From assembly GCF_002101815.1 (NCBI RefSeq), contig NZ_LQPM01000025.1:1-62114 (forward strand): a stretch of DNA of 62,114 nt, read 5' to 3'. This document shows positions 44,637-54,900 of the stretch, in pieces. Each line of letters opens with the position of its first letter. The stretch's first letter is position 1. Both the position numbers and the translations under genes were made by a program. This stretch comes from Mycobacterium paraense. Lineage in GTDB: Bacteria > Actinomycetota > Actinomycetes > Mycobacteriales > Mycobacteriaceae. The notes under the pieces were generated by a model. That model was not told the origin of the DNA. It ran no database searches and saw nothing but the letters and a program-made list of their open reading frames with translations.

Positions 44637-47600
44637 TCACGCCATCGCATCGGCCAAGGCGATATGCCCTTCGAAGCCAAGGGTTTTCGCCATGTCGCGG
44701 TAGCGATCGCGGAAGCGCTGATAGGTCGCGTCATCGCCGCGAGCCCTTGCCAGTAAGGCCCGCAGCCGCAGCAGCGGAACCTCGAAGAGCACGTAGCCCG
44801 GATCGGTCGGCTCCGCCGCCAGCCGGTCGATCGCGGCCTGCGCCTCCTCGACGTCGGCGCCGGTGCCGCGCTGCAGCAGCGCCTCCACGAAGACCCTGTT
44901 GGCCTCGCCCAGGGAGAGCGCGTCTCCCGCGTCGAATGTGTAGTCGACGACGGCGCGTGCCAATCCGATCGCGCCGTCGATGTCGCCGGTTCTGGCCTTC
45001 TCCTTGGCGATTTCGGTGTCGACGGTCCGCACGACGTTGTCCGCGTACCCGTGCCGCACGTTGGCTTCACGAAACTGGGCGAGCAGCGCGAAGCCGGCCG
45101 CGCGGTGCGAAGCGCCCTGTTTAACAAGGACAAGGCCGCGACTCACCCGGGCGCCATCCACCGCGAAGTCATCGCCGGAATGCTCGGCCATCTTCATCGC
45201 TTCGGCGGTGTCACGACTGGCCGTCGCGTCGGGGAGGAGCACCCCGGCGTGGGTGGCGAAGCGGTACTTGTACAAGACAGGGGCCCCTAAAGACAGCGGG
45301 TCGACGCTGCGGGTCATCTCCGTCGCCTGCTCGAGGTCGTCCCTCCAGCCCGGAAGGCCGAGGCAATATCGGCAGCTGCCGCGCATGAGAAACGCCATCG
45401 CCAGGGGTGACGCGACGGGACCCAGACCACCCTTGGTGGGATCGCCGCCGGCCAGATCGATGACGCGCTGCGCCAACGTCAGGCCCTCGGCTGCCTGTCC
45501 CGCGAACCACCTGGCACTGCTCATCAGCAGCATCAGCGTCAACGGCGGTTCGGCGAACGACTCGAGCAGTTGGCTGCAGTCCGACGCCAGCCGTGCCGCT
45601 TCGCGGTAGCGGTTATGGAATACCAGCGTCGTCATCAGGCCGCCCATGCCGATCGCCAGCGATACGGTGTCACCGGCGGCGGTGCACAGGTCGCGCAGTT
45701 CGTCGAAGCCGGTGTCGGCGACGCTGCCCGCCACCCGAACGGTGTTGAGGCACAACAGCGTCCGCGGGGCGATACGCATCGACGCTCGGCCCGGGTCGTC
45801 GGTGGGCAACCGGTCGGCGACCGCTCGGGCCCGTTCCCAGCTGTTGCGCGCGGACCTGATATCGCGGGCTTGCGCCCATGCCCCGGCGCGCATGTGCCAG
45901 CCGAACGCGGCGCGCAGGTCACCGGCGGCCTCGAAGTGCTCGGCGATCAGCGCGGCGTTCTCGTCGAGCGAATCGGGGTCGCGTTGCTGGAGCGCGGTCG
46001 CCAGCCGCCGATGCAGTTCGGCGCGGTCGGATTTCAGCTGTGTTTCATAGGCGACGGTCCGGATCAGCGGGTGGTGGAAGGCGTACTCCGCGTGCGGGGT
46101 GAACCTCACCTGGTCGACGAGTTCGGCGGCGATCAACGCGGGCAGCTCGGCGGCACCATCGAGCAACGCCAATTGCTCCGCATCGAACCGCAACCCGATC
46201 ACCGCCGCGGCGTTCAGCGTCTGCTTGGCGGCCAGGCCCAGCCGGTCGATGCGGGCGGCGATGGTGGCCTGCAGGGTCGCCGGGACGGCCGCGTCGGCAT
46301 GGTCGACCTGGCAGGCGTAGCTGCCGCGGGCCCCGCTCAGCACACCCCGCTCCGCCAGGTCGCGCACCATCTCCTCGACGAAAAAGGGGTTTCCCGCGGC
46401 CCTTTCGGCGATCGTGGTGGCAAGGCCGGCGACCGAGGGGTCCGGTCCGAGCAGCTGCAGGACCAGCGCCGCGGTCTCCGAATCGCTCAGCGGCGCAAGG
46501 GCGATGGTTTGCGCACCGGGCACCCGGCTCAGTGCGCCCCGATATTCGGGGCGGTAGCTGATCAGCACCAGCGAGTGGGTCTGGGGGACCACCGCAACGA
46601 AGTCGTCAACCCATGATTCGCTGACCCCGTCGATCCAGTGCAGGTCCTCAACGACATAGACCGTCGGGGCTTTTCGGGCCAGCGATGCCGAATTGACCAG
46701 CGCGGTCAACCGCCGCCGCCGCGCATCCGGATCGACCTTGGCCAGCGCCGCCTCGGGGTCGGCGATGCCCAGCAGGTCCTCCAGCAGCAGCACGTCCTCG
46801 GGGTCGGCATCGGGGAACTGCGCCCGCACCCGGTCACGGGCGGCGACGGTCTCCAGACCGCGCACGCCGGTGGCGGCGCGCAGCAGCTGCGCCACGACGC
46901 GGAACGGGACGTCGCTGGCATGTGATTCGCAGAAGGCGCTGAATACCTCGACGCCCCGGGCCGCCGCCGTGGCGCTGACCTCGCGCACCAGGCGGCTCTT
47001 GCCGATGCCGGGCGGCCCGACCACGCCGACCACGGCGCCGCTCCCGTCGATGGCGCGGGCCAGCAACCCCTCGACGGCGGCCATCTCCCAGTCCCGGCCG
47101 ACCAGATTCGACTCGGCGCGTCCGGTCGCGCGTCGCCCATCAACCATGCCCAACAGCCGGCGGGCCGGCACCGGCTGCGCGACGCCCTTGATGTGAACCA
47201 GCTCCGTCCCAGCCAGATTCGCCGCGCCCTCCACCAAGCTCGCGGTCGAGGCGCTCAGCATCACCCCGCCGGGGGGCGCCACCGATTCCATGCGTTGCGC
47301 CATGCCGACCTGCTCGCCCACGGCGGCGTAGCCAAACTGGCCCGAACCCATCTCCCCGGCGATCACCTGACCTGAGTTCAGCCCGACCCGCAACTGCAGA
47401 TCGATGCCGTGACGCTGGTGGAAGTCAACGGCCAGCCGCTGGGCCTCCTCCTGAAGCCCCAGGGCCGCCAGGCAGGCCCGGACGGCGTGGTCTTCCAGCG
47501 CGATCGGCGCGCCGAAGACCGCCATGATCCCGTCGCCGGTCCACTGCGCGACCGTGCTGCCGTACCGCTGCACCACCGCCGCACACCGGTCGGAGAGCTC

Positions 47601-47801
47601 GGCCATGATCTCGCGCAGCCGCTCCGCGCCCACCGCCGCCGCGATGTCCATCGAGTGCACCACGTCGGCGAACAAGACCGTGACCTGCTTGTACTCCGCG
47701 GGGAAATCGTGCGTCGTGATCGGTGCACCGCAGCCATCACAGAATCGCGCACCCTCGCGCGGGTCCGTGCCACACGTGCGGCACGCGGTCGTTGCGGTCA
47801 T
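44637..47801 (-). CDS. Zinc ribbon / class III cyclase-like / AAA ATPase / TPR signalling protein (paralogue 1)
   Basis: 1054 residues from the ATG at 47801. Zinc ribbon Cys7-x2-Cys10 and Cys21-x2-Cys24; cyclase homology domain about 35-200 with both metal aspartates (Asp46 in LFADVV, Asp90 in WTGDGIM); P-loop GPPGIGKSR near 250; Walker B VYVVEDLHWIDG; then about 550 residues of TPR-like helices. Substrate residues are altered: Gln86 for Lys, Gly157 for Asp, Gly166 for the transition-state Asn; Arg170 remains. It is probably a weak, atypical or inactive cyclase acting as a STAND-type sensor. It is divergent from a LuxR gene and closely related to the gene at 56904. Confidence 0.85.
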   Translation of the reverse strand: MTATTACRTCGTDPREGARFCDGCGAPITTHDFPAEYKQVTVLFADVVHSMDIAAAVGAERLREIMAELSDRCAAVVQRYGSTVAQWTGDGIMAVFGAPIALEDHAVRACLAALGLQEEAQRLAVDFHQRHGIDLQLRVGLNSGQVIAGEMGSGQFGYAAVGEQVGMAQRMESVAPPGGVMLSASTASLVEGAANLAGTELVHIKGVAQPVPARRLLGMVDGRRATGRAESNLVGRDWEMAAVEGLLARAIDGSGAVVGVVGPPGIGKSRLVREVSATAAARGVEVFSAFCESHASDVPFRVVAQLLRAATGVRGLETVAARDRVRAQFPDADPEDVLLLEDLLGIADPEAALAKVDPDARRRRLTALVNSASLARKAPTVYVVEDLHWIDGVSESWVDDFVAVVPQTHSLVLISYRPEYRGALSRVPGAQTIALAPLSDSETAALVLQLLGPDPSVAGLATTIAERAAGNPFFVEEMVRDLAERGVLSGARGSYACQVDHADAAVPATLQATIAARIDRLGLAAKQTLNAAAVIGLRFDAEQLALLDGAAELPALIAAELVDQVRFTPHAEYAFHHPLIRTVAYETQLKSDRAELHRRLATALQQRDPDSLDENAALIAEHFEAAGDLRAAFGWHMRAGAWAQARDIRSARNSWERARAVADRLPTDDPGRASMRIAPRTLLCLNTVRVAGSVADTGFDELRDLCTAAGDTVSLAIGMGGLMTTLVFHNRYREAARLASDCSQLLESFAEPPLTLMLLMSSARWFAGQAAEGLTLAQRVIDLAGGDPTKGGLGPVASPLAMAFLMRGSCRYCLGLPGWRDDLEQATEMTRSVDPLSLGAPVLYKYRFATHAGVLLPDATASRDTAEAMKMAEHSGDDFAVDGARVSRGLVLVKQGASHRAAGFALLAQFREANVRHGYADNVVRTVDTEIAKEKARTGDIDGAIGLARAVVDYTFDAGDALSLGEANRVFVEALLQRGTGADVEEAQAAIDRLAAEPTDPGYVLFEVPLLRLRALLARARGDDATYQRFRDRYRDMAKTLGFEGHIALADAMA

Positions 47802-47935
47802 CAGACCCTCCGCCGCCTTCGGCCCCCAGGTCCCGTTTGACCAGCATAGGGGCGCTGCAGGGTTCCCAGAAGAGCTTTGATCCACCCGGTCCGATTACCG
47901 TCGGATGGCGCGGTGATGCCACGTACGCTTTCTTG

Positions 47936-50554
47936 GTGCGATTGCAGTGGCCGTTGGTCGGCCGCTCGGAGGAGATGGCGGCAATCGACGCCGCCATCTC
48001 GGCTTCGGATGCTTCCGGGATCGTCGTCCACGGGGCGGCGGGCGTGGGCAAGAGCCGGATCGCGCGGGAGGCCTTGACTGCTGCCGAGTCGCGGGGATGC
48101 GAATGCCGGGTGGCGGTCGGTACGTCGTCGGCCCGGGCGATTCCGCTGGGTGCCTTCACCGCGTGGGCGCCCTCGGATGTCAGCGACACCGTTCAGCTGC
48201 TGCGGGGGGTGATCGCGTCGCTGACGGCCGCCGCTTCGGACGCCACGGTGGTGGTGTGCGTCGACGATGTGCATCTGCTCGACGATCTGTCGATATTCGT
48301 TGTGCACCAAATCGTTCAGCGCGGCGTTGCGAAAGTTCTGCTTACCGTTCGCGACGGCTCGCCCATTTCCCCCGCCGTGCAAGAGATTTGGAAGGGCGGC
48401 CGGTTCGAGCGGCTCGATCTGCAGCCGCTGTCACTCGACGAAACCAGCAGGCTGCTGTCGGCGACGTTGGCGGGGCCGGTGGATTCGGATGCGGCTCAGC
48501 GGCTCTGGAACCTCACCCGCGGCAATGCCTTGTATCTACGGAACATCGTCGAGCAGGAGGTCGCCGACGGCCGCCTCGTTCAACAGCAGGGGTGCTGGCG
48601 CTGGATCGGTGATCCGGTGCTGCCGCCCAACCTGGTCGAGCTGATCGAGTCCCGCATCGGGGACCTACCCGCCGCGGTCAACGACGTGATCGACCTGCTG
48701 GCTGTCGGGGAACCCGTCGAGCTGGCGGCGCTGCGGCGGCTCACCGACCCCGCCGCGGTCGAAGAGGCCGACACCCGCGGTCTGATCACGCTCGAGCCCG
48801 GGGTCGGTGGTGTGCAGGTGCGGGTGGCGCATCCGCTCTACGGCGAGGCGCGCCGCAGGGGAGCGCCAGCCACGAAGCTGCGGCGCTTGCGCGGGTTGGT
48901 GGCCGCCGAACTCGCCGAATCCGCTGAGCGTGACGACATCCAGGTCGTCGTGCGGCGGGCCACCTTGAGCCTCGACTCCGACCTCGCGCGCGACGTGGAC
49001 CTGCTCGTCCGGGCAGCCCGGGGCGCCGTCTGGCTGGCGGACCTGCCGCTGGCCGACCGGCTCGCGGAGGCGGCGGTCCGCGCCGGAGCGGGGCCCGAAC
49101 CGAATTTTGTTCGCGCGCATGCCCTTTCATGGCTCGGCCGTGGTGAAGAGGCGGACGCGGTGCTGAGCGAGATCGACATCGACCAATTGAACGACGCCGA
49201 CCGCGCCAGGTTCGCGTTCTTTCGCGCGAGCAACCTGCTCTGGGCGCTGGGTGATCCCGCGCGGGCGAAGGATGTCGTCGATGACGCGGCGCGCGCCACG
49301 CCGTCGCGGGCGCACAGCTATATCGACGCCTTCCTCACCGTGTACTGGTTCGCGATGGATCAGCCCGGTCGGGCGTTGCAGGCGTCGACCAAACTCGTGT
49401 TGGACGACCTGCCCGCGGTGGTTGGGGCGGAAATAGCCTGGGCTCTGGCCACCATCGCCGCGGACGCCGGGCGCACCACCGCGGCCGTGGGCACCGCAGA
49501 GGCCGGTTACGTCGCCGCGACTCGCTCGTTCGACGCCCCGCACATGAGGTTCAACATTGCCGATTCACACGTGAGCGCGCTGTTGCTGTCGGGGCGGATC
49601 GGCGACGCCGCGGACGTGGCCGAACGCGTGCAACAGCAGGCGCGCGACCTTCCGGGCGCGGCCGCACTGCTCGGTGCCGCCGTCGCGGGCCGGGCCGCCC
49701 TCGGCGCGGGCGACGTTCGTTCCGCCTGTGTGTTGTTGGAGAAGGCGGCCGTCGGGATGTCCGGAACGCACCCGCTGGGCTGGGGCTACCGCTACCGCAT
49801 CCCGTACGCGATGGCGCTCGCCGTCCGCGGGTCGACGGACGAGGCGGCCGCCGCGCTTGCCGCGCTCGGCAAGGTGCAACGCCCGTTTCGGTCGCTGGAC
49901 TACGAATTGAGCCTGGCCCGGGGATGGGTGGCCGCGGGCCAGGGCGCGGTGAGCCAGGCGATCGCTGTGGTGCTGGCGGCGGCCCAAAAGGCAGCCCGGC
50001 AAGAGCAATTCGCGGCGGAAGTGATGTGCTTGCAGGTCGCCGCCCAGTTCGGCGACTCCTCGGGCGCTCCTCGGCTGCGTGAGCTCGAGGGGATCGTCGA
50101 GGGGCCCCGGGCGGGCGTGGCCGCGCGATTCGCCGAGGCCCTGCGCGACGGCGATGCCCCCCAATTGGGCCGGGTGTCGGAAGACTTCGAGCGTCTGGGC
50201 GATCTTGTCGCCGCCCTCGACGCGGCCGCTCACGCCGCCCTGACGTATCGCCGGCAGGGCCTTCGAGGGTCGGCGTTGGGTTGCTCGACGCGCGCCGCCG
50301 CCTTGGCCAATCATTGCGGCGCAAGCACTTTGGCGCTTCGTCAGGCCGGCGAGCCCTTGCCGTTCACCGATCGGGAACGGGAGATCGTGATGCTGATCGG
50401 CGAAGGATTGTCGAGCCGCGAAATCGCCGAGCGGCTGACCCTGTCCGCGCGCACCGTCGAAAGCCACATCTATCGGGCGATGTCGAAGACGGGGACCAGC
50501 AGCCGCGAGGAACTCGCCGCCCTGCTACCCCGACCACGGGCGCACACAAAGTGA
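47936..50554 (+). CDS. LuxR family regulator with N-terminal AAA ATPase (LAL type)
   Basis: 872 residues from a GTG at 47936 (RLQWPLVGRSEEM). P-loop VVHGAAGVGKSRIAR near residues 30-44, Walker B VVCVDDVHLLDD, a long helical repeat region with TPR character, and a C-terminal LuxR helix-turn-helix FTDREREIVMLIGEGLSSRE near residues 805-855 containing SARTVESHIYRAMSK. These large ATP-binding LuxR (MalT-like) proteins act as ligand-gated activators. It is divergent from the cyclase-like gene across 134 bases, so reciprocal or shared control is likely. Confidence 0.88.
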   Translation: MRLQWPLVGRSEEMAAIDAAISASDASGIVVHGAAGVGKSRIAREALTAAESRGCECRVAVGTSSARAIPLGAFTAWAPSDVSDTVQLLRGVIASLTAAASDATVVVCVDDVHLLDDLSIFVVHQIVQRGVAKVLLTVRDGSPISPAVQEIWKGGRFERLDLQPLSLDETSRLLSATLAGPVDSDAAQRLWNLTRGNALYLRNIVEQEVADGRLVQQQGCWRWIGDPVLPPNLVELIESRIGDLPAAVNDVIDLLAVGEPVELAALRRLTDPAAVEEADTRGLITLEPGVGGVQVRVAHPLYGEARRRGAPATKLRRLRGLVAAELAESAERDDIQVVVRRATLSLDSDLARDVDLLVRAARGAVWLADLPLADRLAEAAVRAGAGPEPNFVRAHALSWLGRGEEADAVLSEIDIDQLNDADRARFAFFRASNLLWALGDPARAKDVVDDAARATPSRAHSYIDAFLTVYWFAMDQPGRALQASTKLVLDDLPAVVGAEIAWALATIAADAGRTTAAVGTAEAGYVAATRSFDAPHMRFNIADSHVSALLLSGRIGDAADVAERVQQQARDLPGAAALLGAAVAGRAALGAGDVRSACVLLEKAAVGMSGTHPLGWGYRYRIPYAMALAVRGSTDEAAAALAALGKVQRPFRSLDYELSLARGWVAAGQGAVSQAIAVVLAAAQKAARQEQFAAEVMCLQVAAQFGDSSGAPRLRELEGIVEGPRAGVAARFAEALRDGDAPQLGRVSEDFERLGDLVAALDAAAHAALTYRRQGLRGSALGCSTRAAALANHCGASTLALRQAGEPLPFTDREREIVMLIGEGLSSREIAERLTLSARTVESHIYRAMSKTGTSSREELAALLPRPRAHTK

Positions 50555-50604
50555 ACGGTCCGACCGCGTGGCCTCCCGCGCCGGCGACAATTGCAGTAGG
50601 TCCA

Positions 50605-50697
50605 TACTGAGTCGGCATTGTGAAAACGTGTCCATGCTGCTCAGATGGCCAATGAACTCAGCCAACGCGAGCGGGCCCTGCGCCGGCTGCCGTTACC
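50605..50697 (+). repeat. Parent copy of a duplicated segment (second copy 51058-51136)
   Basis: The segment running from TACTGA through the leader and first codons of the 69-residue gene to GTTACC is repeated imperfectly at 51058-51136. Shared words include ATGCTG, CAGATG, GATGAACTCA-like and GCGAGCGGGC. The second copy has lost about 15 bases and stops being similar after GTTACC, where unrelated sequence begins. Confidence 0.7.
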
Positions 50698-50854
50698 CTA
50701 TTCGCTGGCATTGAGGCTACGCGACGCCGGCATCTCCGCCGACGTGATCTGCCAGTACGTCAACGTCGAGCAGTCCGCCCTGGATGGCCTGTACCGTATG
50801 GCCGAAGCGAAACTTGTTGCGGCGCAAAACGCAGCAGATGCGCGCTCCCGCTGA
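50645..50854 (+). CDS. Small conserved-looking helical protein
   Basis: 69 residues: MANELSQRERALRRLPLPYS, then LALRLRDAGISADVICQYVNVEQSALDGLYRMAEAKL. The middle part looks like a helix-turn-helix fold (RDAGISADVICQYVNVEQSAL), but the second helix is too divergent to name a family. A DNA-binding or adaptor role is therefore only a guess. It starts 90 bases after the LuxR regulator stop and may be co-transcribed. Its 5' end has a damaged duplicate 450 bases downstream. Confidence 0.6.
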   Translation: MANELSQRERALRRLPLPYSLALRLRDAGISADVICQYVNVEQSALDGLYRMAEAKLVAAQNAADARSR

Positions 50855-51057
50855 TGCCGGTGAGACAGGCGAGTGTCACGTTAAGCACCGCCCAGCTGTC
50901 CAATCGCGGACGACTCAGCCTCCCTCGTCTGGCCTGGGAATAAGCCGGGGCCCAAGACCGCGACTCCGTGGCCGGCGTGATATCCGGCCCAAGCGCGAAC
51001 AGAGCCACGTTGCGCCAGACGATGTGCGCCTGGACAGCGAATGATTTAAGTATCGGA

Positions 51058-51136
51058 CTACTGACTCAGCGTCACGAGAACGGACGCATGCTGCCCAGAT
51101 GATCGATGAACTCACAAGTTGCGAGCGGGCGTTACC
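51058..51136 (+). pseudogene. Truncated duplicate of the 69-residue gene start
   Basis: Leader plus the first dozen codons of the gene at 50645 reappear here, as MIDELTSCERAL compared with MANELSQRERAL. A deletion of about 15 bases and loss of the rest of the gene leave no functional frame of that family. The similarity ends at the boundary with the Rieske-like fragment. The 203 bases between the two copies (50855-51057) hold no gene that I can see. Confidence 0.65.
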
Positions 51137-51143
51137 TTCACCG

Positions 51144-51461
51144 GTGAGCGAGGCGCAGCTGGCGGCGGTGTTGCCGCCGGTGCGCATGTTGGCGCGGGCC
51201 CGCACGGTGCTTGGCTATCAGCTCCGCGCCGCGGCGCGTCGGGTGGTGGGACTGCTACCGGGTCTGGGCGAGCGGTTGGATGTGCCGCGGCTGCAGCCGC
51301 TGCGCAGCAGCAGCCTGGCGATGTACCGGTTTTGGAAGCTGCCCTACGGGATGGCCGAAAAGCCGCACTCGCTGGCCGATGTGCCGTGGGAGTATGTGCG
51401 GGCCAACTGGGACAAAATCCCGTTTTTGGGTTTGCGGGAGTATTGGTACCCGGCGCTACAG
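51144..51461 (+). pseudogene. 5' fragment of a probable Rieske-type oxygenase gene
   Basis: From a GTG at 51144 an open frame gives about 105 good protein-like residues: helical LARARTVLGYQLRAAARRVV, then YRFWKLPYGMAEKPHSLADV, PWEYVRANWDKIPFLGLREYW and YPAL. The last part resembles the lead-in to the Rieske domain of ring-hydroxylating oxygenases, from memory only. The Rieske cysteines and histidines never appear: near 51462 the reading passes into transposase sequence. The gene is therefore cut. Confidence 0.5.
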
Positions 51462-51462
51462 A

Positions 51463-51756
51463 TGTGCTGCGTTGTGACAACGGGCCCGAGCTGGCCTGCG
51501 CAGCGATGGCCGACTGGGCCGGTGATCGCCTATTACTGGCGTTCATCCCGCCAGGCCAGCCGTGGCGCAATGGCTATATCGAATCTTTCAACAGCAGGGT
51601 CCGCGACGAATGCCTCAACATCAACATCTTCTGGTCACTGGCGCACGCCCGCGTCGTCATCGGCGATTGGAAGTATCAATACAACCACCACCGCCCCACT
51701 CCGCCCTGGGCTACCAGCCGCCAGCCCGCTACGCCGCCAACTGCACCCACCAATAG
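51463..51756 (+). mobile_element. IS3-family transposase remnant (C-terminal, frameshifted)
   Basis: The translation DVLRCDNGPELACAAMADWA then FIPPGQPWRNGYIESFNSRV then RDECLN is the C-terminal half of an IS3-group integrase-type transposase, with the second Asp (DNGPE) and Glu (ESFNSR) of the DDE triad. The first Asp and everything upstream are missing. A lost C in the run at 51694-51697 shifts the frame: the expected ending HSALGYQPPARYAANCTHQ continues in another frame to the TAG at 51754-51756. The element is dead. The 146 bases from 51757 to the next stop hold nothing I recognise. Confidence 0.85.
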
Positions 51757-51902
51757 ACCCCCAAAGCAGTGAGAACAGTGACGCACCTTGCGATCCGGTA
51801 ACACCGTCGGCTGCGACGCGGGTACGCGAAGTCGATGCAACACCGGTAGTTGTCAGTGGCCCGATAATCCGACCCCGTCGAAAGGCTTGGCCGCCCCATC
51901 GG

Positions 51903-54900
51903 TCAGGCGTGACGTGCTGCCTCTTGGGCAAGTTGGACGCGCGAAGCCAGGCCCAGCTTGGTGTAGACATGAGTGAGGTGGGTTTCGACGGTGCGTGGTG
52001 AGACGAAAAGCCTTGTCGCGATGTCCTTGTTGCCCAAGCCGGCACTGACGAGCCGGACGACGTCCAGTTCGGTTGGCGTCAGCGATGCCCAGCCGCTGGC
52101 CGGGCGTTTGCGCTCGCCGCGGCCGCGTTGGGCGTAGGCGATCGCTTTGCCGGTGGACAGCGCGGCGCCCTCGGCCCGTGCAGACTCGAAGTCGGCTGCG
52201 CCCAATGCATTACGAAGCGTCGCGACCGCGGCATCGTGCCCGGCGTCATAGATCTTGAACCGGACCGCACCCATGCGTTCCCGCAGGGCCTGCGCCGCGC
52301 CGAATAGTCGCGCGGCTTCTCGGTGACTGTCGGCGGCGCCGGCCAGCGTTGCCAGGCACTCGACAGTATCGGGGAGAGCCAGATGCGCCTCGACTTCGGC
52401 GGCGCACGCGAGCGCCCGGTAGGCGTCGCGATCGGCCTGCTCCGGCTCGCCTTGTGCGATCGCAACCCGCGCACGCGTCGTCAGCGCCACCGCTAGGTGC
52501 CAGCCCCTCATCACCGAGACGGCATCGTCCGCCCAGCGGCGGGCCGCGACCAAATCACCACGCGCAAGGGCAACCTGCGCTACTGGGTTGATATTCACCA
52601 CCCCCAGCTGGGCACTCAACCGCTGCGAGGCCGCCTCGCTCGCATTGGCCGCGGCCGCTACATCACCTGCGGCCAGGCTCGCCGTAGCCAACGCCGCGTA
52701 GCTAAAGCCCTCAATGAACCCACCGATCTCCGCTGCGGCCTCGATCGCCGCGTCGGCCGCGGCTCGCGCCGCACTGATGTCACCGTGGTACGCCAACACC
52801 ATGCCCTGGCAGAACAGCATTGCCGCCGTCCCGACCACGTCGTGATTGGTCTCGGCGTCGGCAGCCGCGCCGCGAAACTGTGCGACGGCCCCGGCCAACT
52901 CGCCCTGCATCCACTGTGCCAAACCGAGGCTCCAGCGACAGCGAAACGCGGCAGGCCGGTCACCGATCGACTCGGCGAGGTCGCGTCCTTCTTCACCGGC
53001 CGCACGCGCGGCGATCGGGTCACCCGCGATGAATGCGGCGTACGCCTGAAAGCCGAGGATCTCGCTCAACATCCCTTGGTCGCCGAGGCCCCGGGCCAGT
53101 TCGTTCGCCTCGGCGAGGTAGCGCGAAGCCACCTCGGTGTTGTAGGCGGCGATACCTCCGCAGGCGGTGAGCGCCCGGGCCACCAGGGCCGGGTCGCCAA
53201 TTCCACGCGCGATCGCCAGGGCTTCTTCGGCCTGATCGAGGCTGTCGACGGCGACGACCTGGGTGGCGAGCGCGGCCTTGTCGGCGAGCGCCCGCGCCCG
53301 TACCCCGGCCGCTACCTCGATGCCGTGCGCGGTGTCGTCGCTGAGGATGGCGTCGTACCAGGCCAGTCCTTCCTGGATACGGCCACGCCCTAGCCAGAGC
53401 GGCTGCAGTGACGACACGAGCTGCAGCGCACGCTCGACGTCTGAGTTCTCCTGGCTCCAGGCGAAGGCCGAGCGCAGGTTGTCGATCTCGCTCTCGGCTT
53501 GCTCGACACGCTGCTGGTGGCCGCTGGCCGTCGGGGCATCGAGCTGGCTAGCCATCAAGGTGAAGTAATCGCGGTGACGCGCCCGCACGGTATCGGCTTC
53601 ACCGGACTCGCCGAGCTTTTCCAGGGCGTACTGGCGCACGGTTTCAAGTAGCCGGTACCGCATTCGGCCGCCCGTGTCGTCGGCCACCACCAACGACTTG
53701 CCCACGAGCAGAGTGAGTTGGTCGAGGACCTGGTATCGCTCGACCTCGGTGCCGCCGGCGACGGCACGGGCGGCGGCGAGGTCGAATCCACCCATGAACG
53801 GCGCAAGCCGGCGAAACAAGACTCGCTCGGGCTCGGTCAGCAGCGCATGCGACCAATCCACCGACGCATGCAGTGTCTGTTGGCGACGCACCGAAGTGCG
53901 GGAACCACCGGTCAACAAGCGGAAGCGGTCGTGCAAACTGTCGATGATCTCGTGGAGCGTCAACGCACGCACCCGGGCCGCGGCGAGTTCGATGGCCAGC
54001 GGCATGCCGTCGAGGCGACGGCAGATCTCCTTCACAGCGTCGTTGTCGTCGTCGGTGACTGTGAATCCGGATCGCACCCGGCGCGCTCGGTCGACGAACA
54101 GCTCGATGGCCTCGTCGTCCAACGAGAGCGATGGCACTTGCCAAGTCACCTCGCCGGCGACCCCGATCGGCTCACGACTCGTTGCCAGCAGCGTCAGCCG
54201 CGGACAGGCGCTCAGCAGCGCGGTGATCAGCGCAGCACTCGCATCCAGAAGGTGTTCACAGTTGTCCAGCAGCACCAACATCCGACGATCTCTTACGAAC
54301 CCGATGAGCGTCTCTGTTGTGGGGCGGCTCGGCTGATCCGCCAGGCCGAGGGCACCTACCATCGCGACTGGCACCAGGTCGGGGTCGGTGATCGGCGCCA
54401 GCTCGACATACCACACTCCGTCACCGAAATCGGTAGCCATCTGACCCGCGACCTGTATGGCCAGACGGGTCTTACCGGCACCGCCGGCGCCGGTCAAGGT
54501 GACCAGCCGGTTGGCAACGAGGGTCTGCCGCACATCGTGAATCTCCGCGCCGCGGCCGACAAAACTGGTGAGCTGCACCGGTAAATGCTCCGCGGCAACG
54601 GGTTTCGACGTCCGAAGCGGCGGGAAGTCGTTGCGGATATCGGGGTGGCACAGCTGCACCACCCGTTCGGGACGGGCGACACCGCGCAGTTCGTGACTGC
54701 CGAGATCGGTCAGCCACGCGTCGGCCGGAAGCGTATCGACAACCAAATCCTCGGCGGTGCCCGAGAGCACCGTCTGGCCGCCGTGCGCGAGATCGCGCAG
54801 CCGCGCCGTCCGGTTGATCGTCGGGCCAACGTAATTACCGTCATCGCGCAGCTGCACCTCTCCGGTATGCACACCGATGCGCAACCGGATCGGGGCCAGC

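Noticed and set aside
51119..51772. Intact IS3 transposase of 217 residues
   Set aside because: Only the part from about 51463 is transposase-like; the N-terminal half is another reading of the Rieske-like fragment, the first catalytic Asp is missing and a frameshift ends the frame.
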